Origin: Foliamicus sp965115835
GTDB lineage: Bacteria > Pseudomonadota > Gammaproteobacteria > Steroidobacterales > Foliamicaceae
Assembly (NCBI GenBank): GCA_965115835.1
Contig: OZ220471.1
Coordinates: 558,001-622,000, forward strand
Direction of reading: 5' to 3'
Length of the DNA stretch: 64,000 bases
Part shown: piece after piece, positions 18,261 to 28,800 of the stretch
Layout: each line of letters begins with the position of its first letter
How positions within the stretch are numbered: position 1 is the stretch's first letter
Made by a program: the position numbers and the translations under genes
The notes under the pieces: generated by a model
Told to the model about the DNA's origin: nothing
What the model saw: only the letters and a program-made list of their open reading frames with translations
The model's database searches: none

Positions 18261-19337
18261 GTGGGTTTTCCCGATACACGGGCGGCGAGGATAGCCGGTT
18301 GTCGCCCGCAGTACGCAGCCCTGTTGCTGGCAGCGCTGCTGGTTGCCGGTTGCGGTGTGGATTCGGGAGTGGAGGAGGACGAAGGCGGGCTGGTCATTGC
18401 GGTAGGCGCGGCAGGCGCCCCCGATACGCCCTGGCACGAGGGCTGGAAGCGCTTCGAGCGGCGGGTCGGGGAGGCGGCCTACCCGGGGCTGGAACTGCAA
18501 TTGTTCGTCAACGGCCAGCTCGGCAGCGAGGAAACCATACTCGCCAATGTGCGCCGCGGGCGAGTGCAATACGCTGGAACATCCCTGCATGGCCTGTCCA
18601 GCGTGGTGCCGGAGTTGAGCGTCATCCTTGCCCCGTATCTTTTCGAGAGCCATGAAGAGGCCGATTTTGTTACCGACCGCTACCTGACCCCCCTGTTTAC
18701 CGAGATGCTGGCCGAACAGGGCCTGACCTTCATCCAGTGGAGCGAGGTGGGATGGACCCATGTCTATTGCCGCGAACCCAGATTGGAGCCGGAAGAGTTC
18801 CGGGGGGTAAAGATGCGAGCCTCCACCGCGATTGCCTCGCAGGTTTTTGCAGCCACGATTGGCGCGGACAACATCCCCCTGTCTTTCGATGAAACGCTGC
18901 AATCCTTGCAGACCGGTCTGGTTGATTGCGGTCAAAGCGGAGTGGGGCAGTATCTGCTCTCGGGGATCGCCGCCGAAGCGCCGCACTACGCGCTCACCAC
19001 TCACGCCTACGATTCCGGTGTGCAGTTCGCCAACTCGGATTGGTACGAGGCCCTGCCGGAGGGAGCGCGCCGGGTGCTCGAAGAGGCCCTGGACGAACAA
19101 CAGGAAAATCGCGACATCGTGCGCCGCGTCATTGCGGATCAGGAACGCGAGTGGCAGGAGGCCGGCAGGGTTGCCTTCTACACACTCACTGACGAACAGG
19201 AGCTGCTGTGGCGCGAAGCGGCGCAGGGTTCGCACGAGAAGCTGCTCGAACGCATCGGGGGACGGGCCCGTGAGGTGTACGCCCTCATTCTTGCCGGCAA
19301 GGCCGAATTTGCCGCCAGACGGCAGGAGCCGACATGA
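18261..19337 (+). CDS. TRAP transporter solute-binding lipoprotein (DctP family)
   Basis: The 358-residue protein starts with a lipoprotein signal (ALLLAALLVAGC, lipobox cysteine about residue 31), so it is anchored rather than free in the periplasm. The mature part follows the DctP pattern: an early GxAxxPDTPxHEG-like segment, QLGSEETIL, LPYLF-type APYLFES, and the ligand-contacting GVKMRAST region with the conserved Arg that pairs with a carboxylate (about residue 185). GTG 18261 is the start. It overlaps the next gene by ATGA. Its permeases are the divergent dctQM; a carboxylic acid ligand is likely from the family. Confidence 0.9.
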   Translation: MGFPDTRAARIAGCRPQYAALLLAALLVAGCGVDSGVEEDEGGLVIAVGAAGAPDTPWHEGWKRFERRVGEAAYPGLELQLFVNGQLGSEETILANVRRGRVQYAGTSLHGLSSVVPELSVILAPYLFESHEEADFVTDRYLTPLFTEMLAEQGLTFIQWSEVGWTHVYCREPRLEPEEFRGVKMRASTAIASQVFAATIGADNIPLSFDETLQSLQTGLVDCGQSGVGQYLLSGIAAEAPHYALTTHAYDSGVQFANSDWYEALPEGARRVLEEALDEQQENRDIVRRVIADQEREWQEAGRVAFYTLTDEQELLWREAAQGSHEKLLERIGGRAREVYALILAGKAEFAARRQEPT

Positions 19338-19957
19338 GTATTTGCGGCGACATCATGGCTCTGGAGATCCCGCCGCTTGAGCGGCAGGACCTGAGCGCGG
19401 ATCTGCGCGACTATCTGGCGCTGTGCGAGGAGAAGCTGGGCTTCGTGCCCAATGTGCTGGTTGCGCATGCGTTCTCCGGCGAGAAACTGCGCGTCTTTCG
19501 CGAGTACTACGACGAGCTCATGCTGGCGGATTCCGGTCTCGACAAGCTGGAGCGGGAAATGATCGCCGTGGTCGTGTCCTCCGCCAACCGCTGCCTGTAT
19601 TGCCTGGTGGCGCACGGCGCGGCAGTGCGCCAGCTATCGGCTGACCCCTTGCTGGGGGAAGCGCTGGTGATGAACTACCGCGAAGCCCGGATATCGCCTC
19701 GCCAGCGGGCCATGCTCGATTTTGCCTGGAAGGCCACGGTCAGTCCCGAACGGATCGGGGACGGGGATCGCGCCGGGCTGCGCGAAGCCGGCTTCGGCGA
19801 GCGTGACATCTTCGACATTGCGGCCGTGACCGGGTTCTTCAATTTCAGCAACCGGCTGGCCATGGCCACCGGCATGATCCCCAATCCCCAGTACCACCAG
19901 ATGGCGCGCGAGCCGGCCGGTAACGAGCAGCAGGCGCCGGGAGCAAACCGCAAATGA
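19334..19957 (+). CDS. AhpD-like / carboxymuconolactone decarboxylase family peroxidase-related protein
   Basis: A 207-residue protein of the all-helical AhpD fold. The redox motif CLYCLVAHG (about residues 86-94) has the C-x-x-C-x-x-x-H arrangement of peroxidase-related members. EREMIAVVVSSANRC just before it is also typical. Overlaps of four bases on both sides (with dctP and the aldo-keto reductase) show translational coupling. It may reduce peroxides formed during catabolism of the TRAP substrate (inference). Confidence 0.85.
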   Translation: MSICGDIMALEIPPLERQDLSADLRDYLALCEEKLGFVPNVLVAHAFSGEKLRVFREYYDELMLADSGLDKLEREMIAVVVSSANRCLYCLVAHGAAVRQLSADPLLGEALVMNYREARISPRQRAMLDFAWKATVSPERIGDGDRAGLREAGFGERDIFDIAAVTGFFNFSNRLAMATGMIPNPQYHQMAREPAGNEQQAPGANRK

Positions 19958-20994
19958 AACTCGAACTTCTGGGCGCCAGCAGCCTGCGCGTCTCCGAACT
20001 GTGCCTGGGCGCGATGACTTTCGGGGGCACGGCTCACCTTTATTCCGCAGAGAAGGATTGCCGCGGGGTCTATGACGCCTTTCTTGAGGCTGGCGGCAAT
20101 TTCATCGATACCGCCGACATGTACGGCATGGGCGAAAGCGAGCGCATGCTGGGACGCTTCATGGGCCGGGATCGCGAGCGCATCGTGCTGGCCAGCAAGT
20201 ATTCGCTGAATACCGATCCGGACGACCCCAATGCCGGCGGTAACCATCGCGGCAACATGGTGCGCTCCCTGGAGGGCAGTCTAAAGCGGTTGAAGACCGA
20301 CTATCTCGACCTCTACTGGGTACATGCCGCCGATGGCCTGACGCCGCCGCTCGAGATCATGCGCGCGCTCGACGATCAGGTGCGTCTGGGCAAGATCCTG
20401 CACATCGGCATATCCAACGCGCCCGCCTGGTGGGTGGCCGCACTCAATGCGGCTGCCGGGGAGCGCGGCTGGACCCGGTTCACTGCCTTGCAGCTGCAGT
20501 ACAACCTGGCCGAACGCACCATCGAGAACGCATTCTTCCCGCTGGCCGGGTTTCAGAACATGGCTATCACGGCCTGGAGCCCGCTGCTGTTCGGCGCGCT
20601 CACAGGCAAATACACCGTTGGCGCGAACGGCGCCGTTACCGGCGAGGGGCGTCTGGACGGGGCGGCGGGCCGCCGCCTGCTTGCGCCACACAAGCTGAAG
20701 GTGGCGCAGGGTCTGCAGAAGGTCGCCGGCAGGCTGGGTTGCGCCCCCGCATCGCTCGCCATTGCCTGGCTGCTGCATCGCCCCGCGAAGGTCATCCCGA
20801 TTCTGGGCGCGCGCAATCCGGAACAGCTTGAACAGAATCTGGAATCGGTGAATCTCCGTCTGGACGAAGAAACCCTTTCCGAACTGGACGCGCTTGCGCC
20901 GCCGCCGCCCAGCTTTCCGGAATCGTTGCTCGCCACGCCGCACATGAGGGCCATGATCCACGGGGCGGCGCTGCAGGAGCGCCTGAAGAAATGA
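19954..20994 (+). CDS. Aldo/keto reductase
   Basis: A 346-residue NADPH-dependent (beta/alpha)8 reductase. The catalytic tetrad can be seen: Asp and Tyr in IDTADMYG (about 50-57), Lys in LASKYS (about 82) and His in YWVHAAD (about 123). The cofactor-binding C-terminal strand has PILGARNPEQLEQNL. It belongs to the general stress-type AKR subfamily. It is the last gene of the dehydrogenase-dctP-ahpD-AKR unit. Substrate unknown, probably an aldehyde or ketone. Confidence 0.9.
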   Translation: MKLELLGASSLRVSELCLGAMTFGGTAHLYSAEKDCRGVYDAFLEAGGNFIDTADMYGMGESERMLGRFMGRDRERIVLASKYSLNTDPDDPNAGGNHRGNMVRSLEGSLKRLKTDYLDLYWVHAADGLTPPLEIMRALDDQVRLGKILHIGISNAPAWWVAALNAAAGERGWTRFTALQLQYNLAERTIENAFFPLAGFQNMAITAWSPLLFGALTGKYTVGANGAVTGEGRLDGAAGRRLLAPHKLKVAQGLQKVAGRLGCAPASLAIAWLLHRPAKVIPILGARNPEQLEQNLESVNLRLDEETLSELDALAPPPPSFPESLLATPHMRAMIHGAALQERLKK

Positions 20995-21229
20995 CCACAG
21001 GCGGGACAACGATTTTCCGCCCGCGGGTGAGACATCCGGATATCGCGGGGCATCCGCGCACCCCGGGGCGCCGCCGTTTACGCCGCTTGCGGCGAGGCCC
21101 CGCCGCCCTCCGGGGTCTTCGGGTCTGGTTGTCTGGCCTGTTTGCGGACAAGGGGTGTGCGGCAATGCGCCTGCCGGCTCGCTACCGTCTCGACAACAAG
21201 AGTCTGCTCAGCTTCGAGGCCGCGGGATC

Positions 21230-22291
21230 ATGCTCTTGAACGGCGGTCTGCAGCCGAGGCTACGGCAGCGTGGTCGCGCTTCGGTGGACTTTCTCGCCCA
21301 TATCTTCCATGGAACTTCCGGAACGCGCCAGTGCGTTCAGAAGGAACTAAGCGCATGTTTCCCGGACGACGATTCCCTGCCGGATGACCTCGACGAACGC
21401 CACCAGGTGGTGACGCAGGCGCTGTCCCAGGTACCCGCCTATCGGGTGCAGCAGGCCATTGGCGAGTGGCATTCGCGCCAGCATGGCCTGATTGCGGTGG
21501 GCGCGTTCGAGGAACTCGGGGCGGAAACGGTCGAACTGCTGGCCCGTTACGACGAAGGCCCTTCCCGTCTGTTCGCCGACGAAGGCTTCACGCCCCCCGG
21601 GTACTGGGACGGAGTGGAAATCCATCGCACCCGGGGCGGCTGGGACGGCCATCCCTGCATGGGATTCATCCATGGAGAGATCATTCACCGCCTGATCGTG
21701 GACGCCACCTATCCGGGCGGCATCTTCAGGCAGCGGCGCATGGTGGCCAGGCTGGCGCCCGGGGACAGCTACAGCCGAATTCTTGAAATGGGCTGTTCCA
21801 CCGGGCATTTCACCCGCGCACTGGCCGAGACCTACCCGAATGCGGAGATCACCGGGGTGGACGTTTCGATCCGGACCCTGGAGCACGCGCGGCGCACGGG
21901 CAACCGGCTTGGCTATTGCTGGCGCCTGTATCTGCGCGCCGCGGAAGACACCGGTTTCGAAGATGGAGCTTTCGATCTGGTCACCTCGTACATCCTGCTG
22001 CACGAAATGCCCGCCGCCGCGGTCCGCGCCGCATTTGCCGAGGCCTGTCGGGTGCTGAAACCCGGCGGCGACCTGTTGATGAGCGATGTCGCGCGTTATG
22101 CGGACATGAACAGGCTCGACGAGTGGCGTGCGGACCAACTGGCCCGTTACGGCGGCGAGCCGTTCTGGCGGGAATCCGCGAGCCTGGACCTGGTGGCCGC
22201 ACTCGAGGACGCAGGCTTCGAGGAGGCGGCCGGCCGGCCCTTGGGCGATAACGGCTACCCCTACGTGGTCACTGCGCGCAAGCCCGCATGA
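21230..22291 (+). CDS. Class I SAM-dependent methyltransferase
   Basis: The 353-residue protein has an N-terminal domain of unknown type (1-160) and a Rossmann methyltransferase domain with motif I ILEMGCSTGHF (about 184), motif II ITGVDVS and post-motif YILLHEMP, ending in a typical LKPGGDLLMSD strand. ATG 21230 is used, with GAGG upstream; a GTG 25 codons earlier is possible. The 235 bases before it hold GC-rich inverted repeats but no gene I can support. Acceptor unknown; the N-terminal domain may define it. Confidence 0.8.
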   Translation: MLLNGGLQPRLRQRGRASVDFLAHIFHGTSGTRQCVQKELSACFPDDDSLPDDLDERHQVVTQALSQVPAYRVQQAIGEWHSRQHGLIAVGAFEELGAETVELLARYDEGPSRLFADEGFTPPGYWDGVEIHRTRGGWDGHPCMGFIHGEIIHRLIVDATYPGGIFRQRRMVARLAPGDSYSRILEMGCSTGHFTRALAETYPNAEITGVDVSIRTLEHARRTGNRLGYCWRLYLRAAEDTGFEDGAFDLVTSYILLHEMPAAAVRAAFAEACRVLKPGGDLLMSDVARYADMNRLDEWRADQLARYGGEPFWRESASLDLVAALEDAGFEEAAGRPLGDNGYPYVVTARKPA

Positions 22292-22578
22292 AAGGCGGCC
22301 CCGAAGCCTTCGATCCCCTGCAGCGCCCTGATCTGGCCCCGGAAGACATCGCAGGCGTGGGTCAGGCAGTGCTCACGCTGACTCACGAGCTGTATGTCCT
22401 GATCGACCGCGTCGCTGCGCTGGAAGCGGTGCTGGAGCGCCACGGCCTGAGCGTGAGCGAGGAAATCGCCGCATTCCAGCCCGACGCCCGCCAGCAACAG
22501 CTGCTCGACGAGCGTGGCCGGGCGCTGGTGGCGCGCGTAAGCAACGCCCTGGCCGGGAAACTCGACCCGCTGTCCTGA
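22288..22578 (+). CDS. Small conserved-looking hypothetical protein, coiled helices
   Basis: A 96-residue acidic protein predicted to be mostly helical, with a heptad-like segment at about residues 26-55 (LTLTHELYVLIDRVAALEAVLERHG). ATG overlaps the methyltransferase stop by four bases, which strongly suggests a real, co-translated gene. I do not recognise the family. It may assist the methyltransferase. It ends 41 bases before the stop of the convergent TonB receptor. Confidence 0.6.
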   Translation: MKGGPEAFDPLQRPDLAPEDIAGVGQAVLTLTHELYVLIDRVAALEAVLERHGLSVSEEIAAFQPDARQQQLLDERGRALVARVSNALAGKLDPLS

Positions 22579-22619
22579 GCCGCCTGCCGCGACGCCGCGA
22601 TCCCGGTGAGAGATGCGGG

Positions 22620-25577
22620 TCAGAACTTGGTGCGAACCCCCAGGCTGATGCGACGGTCGGCTTCGATGTAATACCAGGGGCTCCCCAGCTCGGTGACGAA
22701 TTTGGAGGGTTCGCCCAGCAGGTTGATGACGTTGGCGACCACGGTAGTGTTGTCTAGCACGTTCCAGCTTGCCGAGAAATCGAGCTGCCCCCTGTCGTCG
22801 TGGTAGTTGTTCCCGGCTGTGGGGTCGAACAGGGGCGAGGTCTCATCGTTGGTTGAACTGTTCAATGCCAGGCCCCCAACCGTTGTTATGCGGGTTTCTT
22901 CTTCGGTATCCAGGTAGCGGTCGCGGAAGTTGTACGCAAGTCGCGCCTGAAAGGTGTCGTTCTCCCAGTACAGCTGAGCGTTGAACGTGTTTTCCGAGAT
23001 GTCCAGCAGCATGTTTCCATTCGGCTGCTCGCTGTCGGCATAGGTGTAGTTCAGGCCCGCGCCCAAACCGGACCAGAAGCCGGGCAGGAAGTCGAAATGG
23101 TGCTGGTAACCGATTTCAAAACCCTTGACGGCGCCGTTTTCACCATTGGACACGCGGCTGGTGGCAATGCCTGTAAGGCCAGCATCCCTTCGAGCCGCCG
23201 TGAAGGCAAAGCCGGCGGCGTCGGGATCGGGCGCATCCGCAAAATCCTCCAGGGTGGAGTACACAAGCTCGGATCTGCTGGCGCCCGCAGTGGTCAGCAG
23301 GCAGATGTTTTCCCATTCGGTAACTTGCTGGCCCGAAGTGAGTGAACTGGCCACACAACTGGTGGTTCCCGTCAGGAAGGATTCGACATCCTTGTAAAAC
23401 ACGGCAACCGACACCAGATTGCTTTCGCCGAAGTAGTGCTCCACCGACAGGTCGTACTGGGTAGCGCGGTATGGATCCAGGTCGAGCGCACCTTGTTCGG
23501 CAGCCCAGATTGCGCCGTTCACCACGAAGGCCGGGCTCAGCTCTTCGTAGTCTGCGCGCCGCATCACCTTGGCTGCTGCGAATCTGGCAATCGTATTCCC
23601 TGTAACGTCCCAGGTGACGTTCAGGCTTGGCAGGAAGTCGGTATAGTCGTGATCGCCCTTGACAGGGTCGCCATCGACAATAGCAGTGGATTCGATGTCC
23701 GTTTGAACATAGCGGCCACCGACGACCGCCCGAAGCCTGTCGAAATCCAGCGCCGCCGACACATGGATTGCGGCGGTTTCTTCCGTGATGTCCCGGAAGG
23801 CGCCTTCCTGGATCGCCAGATTGTCATCCAGGCTGCCCGTGACCGCATGGTTGGTGCCTTGAAGCATCTGCTGGATTCGTTCGAAAGCGCCTTCCGGATC
23901 CGTGAGCAGGTCGCCGCGGTAAATCCGGTATCTCAGCAAGTCCATCTGGCCGGAAAGGCCGGTTTGGTCGAAAGAGTTCGGATGACTGACCGTCTCGAAG
24001 GTTCCGGGGAACATTTGTTCGAAGTCGTCAATCCATACGACGTACGGTCTTTCCGTGGCAAGACCCGCATCCATGAGTACGCGCCGGTACAGGTTGTCCA
24101 GCCGTAACCGCCGCTGGTTGAATTGATAGTCGTTGTCGGTAAAGCGGACCCCTGCTTTCAGGGAGGAAACAAATTCCAGGCCAAACGCACTCTTGTAGTC
24201 CATGTCGAATCGAACGGCAGTCTCGTCGTTGTTGGTACGGATATCGTCGTGGCGGAAAGAGCGAATGGCCAGATTCTCGGGGTTCAGGAGCGCTTGCGGG
24301 TCGGAGTAGACCACGCTGGGAATCTTGTCTCCCGATTGGTTGAAGGCGGCGTCGATGGTATGGCGAAGACCGAATGCGCTGCGGTCGCCATCGTAGCTGC
24401 TTGCGCCCGGAGTATATTGCGCAGCCCATCTTTTCCAGTTCGTCCTGTTGACAGGGCGGAGATTGAATTCGGAATCCGGCCGGTAGCTTTCGGAAGATCC
24501 CATCGCAAATTCGCCGGAGACCGTGATCGATTCCGACAAGTCCCACTCGCCGCCGAATGCATGGGAATACGATTCCGTTTCGCGGAAGTCGCTCCAGGTT
24601 TTTGGAATGACAAAGGCGCCGGCGAGGGAAAAGTTGTTCACCTGGCCGCTGGAATCCTGGCTAGTGCCGGTGCTATAGGTCCTGGCGCCGCCAACGTCAA
24701 GGATGGAACTGCCCTCTTGCCCTCCCGATCGGTCGGTGAAATTCAGATCCAGGTAGAAATTTCCCCTTGCGGATACCGGCGCCCACTGCAGGGAGAGATT
24801 CAGCGCGGCGCGTTTGCGCTCTTCCACGTATTGCTCGACCGTGTTTTGTTCCCGAACGGCAAATCGACCGCTTGGCGTGTTGGCGCTCAATCCGTTCACG
24901 TCTTCGTCATAAAGCCGGACCCGGTTCTTGAATTCGTCCTGGCGGATTTCGCGATCCTGGTACGAAAACGTACCCATCGCCCCGAATGTGCCTGCTTCGC
25001 CAAGGTCCCAGGAGTTGCCGGCCGAGACGTTGGCTATCGGCGCCCATTCTTCCGTCTTGTCCGCATGTTCGTAGTCCGCGCTCAATGCCATGACGGGAGA
25101 CCGCAAATCCAGCGGGCGCAGGGTCCGGAGGCTGATGGTTCCGCCCAGAGCCCCCTCGATCATGTCCGGCGTGGGACTCTTGATCACTTCCGCCGCGGAC
25201 AGGAAGCTGGATGGGAAGTCCTGGAAGTCGATGCCATCGCGTCCATCCCCCAGGGTGGAGCGACCGTTTATTTCCACCCGGTTCTGCGACAACCCGCGTA
25301 TGGAGACCCTGGAGCCCACTCCGAAGTCGCGGGCGATCGAGACGCCCGTGATGCGCTGCAATGCCTCGGCAATGTTGTTATCCGGCAACTTGCCGATATC
25401 TTCGGCAACCACGACATCCACGATCCGAGCGTCATTCCGCTTGGCGTCGGTTGCCGCTTCAATACTCGCCCGTATGCCGGTGACGACGATCTCTTCGGTG
25501 ATTTCTTCTTCAGCCCATGCGGCGGGCGACGCGCACAGCGCGACTGCGCATGGCGCCAGGATACGTGCGGATTTCAT
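22620..25577 (-). CDS. TonB-dependent outer-membrane receptor
   Basis: The 985-residue receptor has a signal peptide (residues 1-22, cleaved at AWA|EE), a TonB box-like EEIVVTG (about 28), a plug domain to about 160 (IAEALQRITGVSIARD, VSIRGLSQNRVEING) and a 22-strand barrel ending in a C-terminal aromatic signature (RISLGVRTKF). The plug style fits the Xanthomonas/Caulobacter subgroup, often used for oligosaccharide uptake, not the classic siderophore type. ATG 25577 follows a good GGGAGATG ribosome site. Three 23-bp iterons lie 150-210 bases upstream, so it is probably under its own regulator. Confidence 0.92.
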   Translation of the reverse strand: MKSARILAPCAVALCASPAAWAEEEITEEIVVTGIRASIEAATDAKRNDARIVDVVVAEDIGKLPDNNIAEALQRITGVSIARDFGVGSRVSIRGLSQNRVEINGRSTLGDGRDGIDFQDFPSSFLSAAEVIKSPTPDMIEGALGGTISLRTLRPLDLRSPVMALSADYEHADKTEEWAPIANVSAGNSWDLGEAGTFGAMGTFSYQDREIRQDEFKNRVRLYDEDVNGLSANTPSGRFAVREQNTVEQYVEERKRAALNLSLQWAPVSARGNFYLDLNFTDRSGGQEGSSILDVGGARTYSTGTSQDSSGQVNNFSLAGAFVIPKTWSDFRETESYSHAFGGEWDLSESITVSGEFAMGSSESYRPDSEFNLRPVNRTNWKRWAAQYTPGASSYDGDRSAFGLRHTIDAAFNQSGDKIPSVVYSDPQALLNPENLAIRSFRHDDIRTNNDETAVRFDMDYKSAFGLEFVSSLKAGVRFTDNDYQFNQRRLRLDNLYRRVLMDAGLATERPYVVWIDDFEQMFPGTFETVSHPNSFDQTGLSGQMDLLRYRIYRGDLLTDPEGAFERIQQMLQGTNHAVTGSLDDNLAIQEGAFRDITEETAAIHVSAALDFDRLRAVVGGRYVQTDIESTAIVDGDPVKGDHDYTDFLPSLNVTWDVTGNTIARFAAAKVMRRADYEELSPAFVVNGAIWAAEQGALDLDPYRATQYDLSVEHYFGESNLVSVAVFYKDVESFLTGTTSCVASSLTSGQQVTEWENICLLTTAGASRSELVYSTLEDFADAPDPDAAGFAFTAARRDAGLTGIATSRVSNGENGAVKGFEIGYQHHFDFLPGFWSGLGAGLNYTYADSEQPNGNMLLDISENTFNAQLYWENDTFQARLAYNFRDRYLDTEEETRITTVGGLALNSSTNDETSPLFDPTAGNNYHDDRGQLDFSASWNVLDNTTVVANVINLLGEPSKFVTELGSPWYYIEADRRISLGVRTKF

Positions 25578-25720
25578 GTTTTCATCTCCCTTGTTGGTTG
25601 CATTCCAGTACTCCGGGCATCTCACCGCAGCAATGAAACATGGCGCCCTGGTTGAGCGGCAGGATCATGCGAGTGCTGTCAACGAAAGCTTGCGCAAGTC
25701 TTGCAACAAAGCCTGATGGC

Positions 25721-25789
25721 AGCACCGCATATACCAGATGCGCGGCACAGTGTATACCAGACGCCAGGCACAGTGTATACCGAAATATG
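25721..25789. repeat. Three 23-bp iterons upstream of the TonB receptor (operator-like)
   Basis: Units start at 25721, 25744 and 25767. The second and third share GGCACAGTGTATACC exactly; the first is a degenerate copy (ATATACCAG core). Each holds the palindromic core GTATAC, two helical turns apart. This resembles a multi-site operator for a GntR-type or LacI-type regulator. In the remaining 232-base gap there is also a TTGACA on the minus strand near 25682 and an inverted TTGCGCAA, without a clear -10 box. Confidence 0.55.
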
Positions 25790-25809
25790 GGGTGATCCCG
25801 GGTTTCAGC

Positions 25810-28800
25810 TCACGACACGCCGGCGCCGGAACGCCCGATGCGGGCTCCTGCAAGCAGGAGGATTGCCGCGATCCGCCGGGCAGTGTCGGAAAAGTGCTGC
25901 GCTTCCTCGGGTAGCAGGGGGCGATCGAGAACGGAGCGCTCCCGGTAGGACAACCACTTCTTGAGCGCCTGATAGCCGCCGAGGCGGTAGGTCCACACGG
26001 CGGCAGGGATGTTGCGCCAGTACGCCTCGCCGTTGAGATGGATGTCGAAGGTCGCCAAGCCAGCTTGGGGGCGGTTCGCCTGAGAGTTGCCGAGGGTGTG
26101 TAGTGTGTCCCCCATGGCGTCGTGCTCGTCGGGGGTGAAGGCGCGTTCGACGGCGTGGCCCGGGCCGGGCATCACGGCGGCGCCCTGGCCGTGGTGGCCC
26201 CATCCCGCCGTTACCGCGAAGTCGTCGCCCGCCATGTTGCCTCCGCTCACGGTGGCGGGGACGGCGATGGCGGCCAGCTCCGGGCGCAGGGGCGGCTGCG
26301 TCACGCCGGGAACGGGCGTTTCGGGATCGAGCAGCGCGGCAAGTTCGCGCCCGTGCGCCGCCGACCGGACGAGTTCCCCGGCAGCACCAGCCGCCTTGCC
26401 GTCCGGCCAGCCCGGCAGCGGAATGCGCGGCCACTCCATGCGCAAGGCCCCGGCGTTGGCCTCGCGCCAGACGGGATCGTGCAGGGTGGCGAGGACATGG
26501 TGGAACAGGTCTTCCACATCAAGGCCGAGGCGGTTCAGATAGTGTTGCGCAGTGGCCGAAAGATTGGCGCAACGCCCGCAAGCCGCATTATTGTCCATAA
26601 CGTCGCTGCGAAGATAAACAGGGAAGTAGCTGGAAAGCCCGTTGCCGAAGTTGTCAGCCATACAGCGAACCAGGGTTCCACGCGAGAAGTCTTCCTTCGC
26701 TTCGCGTTTGCGCGCCTCGATCCACACATTTCCCTCGAACACATGCTGCCGGTAGCTGGGGCGCGGGCGGTCAAGCAATCCACCATCCGCTTCCCAGTAA
26801 AGCCAGCGGATATCGAAAGGCCGGTAGGCGTGACGAAGGAAACCGGCTTCGTCCGGGCCGCCGCGCTTGAGTAGCATGTCTCGCACCCGACGAGCCTCGA
26901 AGCGCGCGGCATCGGTCATGGCCGCCGGGTAGCGCCGGGCGATTTCCTCGTGGCTCAGGTTGGCGTCGAAGTAATTTTCGATACGCTCCTGGAGTCGGTC
27001 GATATCCGTGTCGATCAGGAAGCCGTTCCGGCTGGTCTTCACGCCAGGAAAGGATGTCGGGAACAAGTCGGGCAGCGACGGCCAGTCGAACCATCCGGCG
27101 CTGACCGTCGCTCGCACGAAGGGCAAGCCGAGCGGCAACACCGGCTTGATTTCCTCGTAGAGCGCTTCCGGCGCCTCTTCCGCCGTTTCGACCAGTTCCG
27201 CACGCTTGGCCTGCCCCCACAGATGCCGGAAGCCGACGGTACCGGCCGCCTCGTGCTCCGCCTTGCGCACCAGCGTGGTGATCGCCGTTCCGACCTGGAT
27301 GCCGACCGGATTGCTCTCGGTGGAGAAGATGCTGGGATCGGGCGAGCCGTCCGGCGCAACCTTGCCGGTCTTGTACTTGTCGCCGTTCAGGCAGTCGATG
27401 CGCACCGCGTCGAACGCCTCCAGATAGCGCTCCCGCATGCCGGTGAAGGAAAGTCCGTCGAGCCAGGAGTAGTTGGAGATGAAGCAGACGACGCCCCGGC
27501 CCGTCTCCTCCGCGATACGGCGCTCCGCCATGCGAAAGAAGCGCACATAGAGGTCGTTCAATCCCTGTCCCCGGGGATGGTGCGCCCGCCTCGTCGTCCG
27601 GTAGGCTTCGGAGAGTTCCCGCTCTTCGTCCATCGCCATGCCGGCAAAGCCGTTGTAGGGCGGGTTGCCCAGGATAACGAGAATCGGCTCGTGCTGCTTT
27701 ACCTGATCCGCCCGGTCACGCTCTTCTTCAAACTCGGGGAATGACAGTCGTCTGGTGGCGCGCGGCTCCCAGCCAGTGAGCGCGTTGGTGAGGAATATCC
27801 GGGCCCGCTGCCCGGTATCGTCGTCGGCGAGCGGCGCGTCGAGTTCCTGCAGGGTCAGCCCCACTTGCATATGCGCAACGACGAAGGGAGCGGGCATGAT
27901 CTCGAAGCCGAACACACGCTTCATTGCCGCCTCCTTCAACCGTGCCCCGGCGAGCGCGCCCAGGCCCTGCCCTTGAAAATTGGCGGCGATGCGGCGCAGC
28001 GCTTCAGCCAGATAGGCTCCGGTGCCACAGCACGGATCAAGCACATATACGTTTTCGTCGGCCAGCCCGCCGGCAATGCCGAGGTCGTTTTTCAGCGCCT
28101 GATCCACCCGCGCCACCATGTAGCGCACCACTTCCGCCGGCGTGTACCAGACGCCGAGCCGCTTCTTGAGCGCGGGATCGAAGGCTTCGAGGAACGGCTC
28201 GTAGAAATAGGGCACTGCCTCGCCTTCGCCGAAGCGGGAGAGGAAGGCGGCGCGATCCACCTGGTCGAGCGCCGCCTCCGTCCAGTCAAGCACTTCAACC
28301 AGCCCGAGCGGCTGCAGCCGACCGGGGTCGGAGAGCTGCTGGAACAGCGCCCGCAGTACCGGCGCGCGCAGATGCCAGACCGCCTTGCGCCAGTCGAACC
28401 GGCCTGCCGGCATCGGGATCTGCCGCGCCCACAGCACCCAGGCCGAGAATACGCCGTAGAACAGGGTCTGCACCAGCGACGACTGGAAGAAGCGCGCGCC
28501 GCTCTCGCCCTCGAAGCGCACGCCGAGCGCTTCTTCCAGCGCCGAGCGCACCGCCGCAAGCTGTGGCGCGTCCCCCGCCGCCTCGACCCGCGCGAGGCCG
28601 TCGCGGGCGTAGGAGGCCAGCAGCCACGCCAGATCCTTCGGTTCGGCCAGCACGGCGCGGTGCGACAGGGCGCGAGCAAGGTACTCGCCCAGGCCTGCGC
28701 CTTTCTCGTGAGCGAAGGTGCGGGGCCGTTCCAGACTGCGCCAGAAGTCTTCTGCGTTCTCCGCCAGCCGGAAGGTTTCGAGCTTTGCAGGGCGCCCGGC

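Noticed and set aside
20991..21239. 82-codon frame overlapping the aldo-keto reductase by ATGA
   Set aside because: The overlap is tempting, but the product is Arg/Pro-rich low-complexity sequence over GC-rich inverted repeats, and it overlaps the next gene's start.
25721..25789. CRISPR or plasmid-type iteron origin before the TonB receptor
   Set aside because: Units are directly adjacent without spacers, and no Rep gene is present; an operator is simpler.
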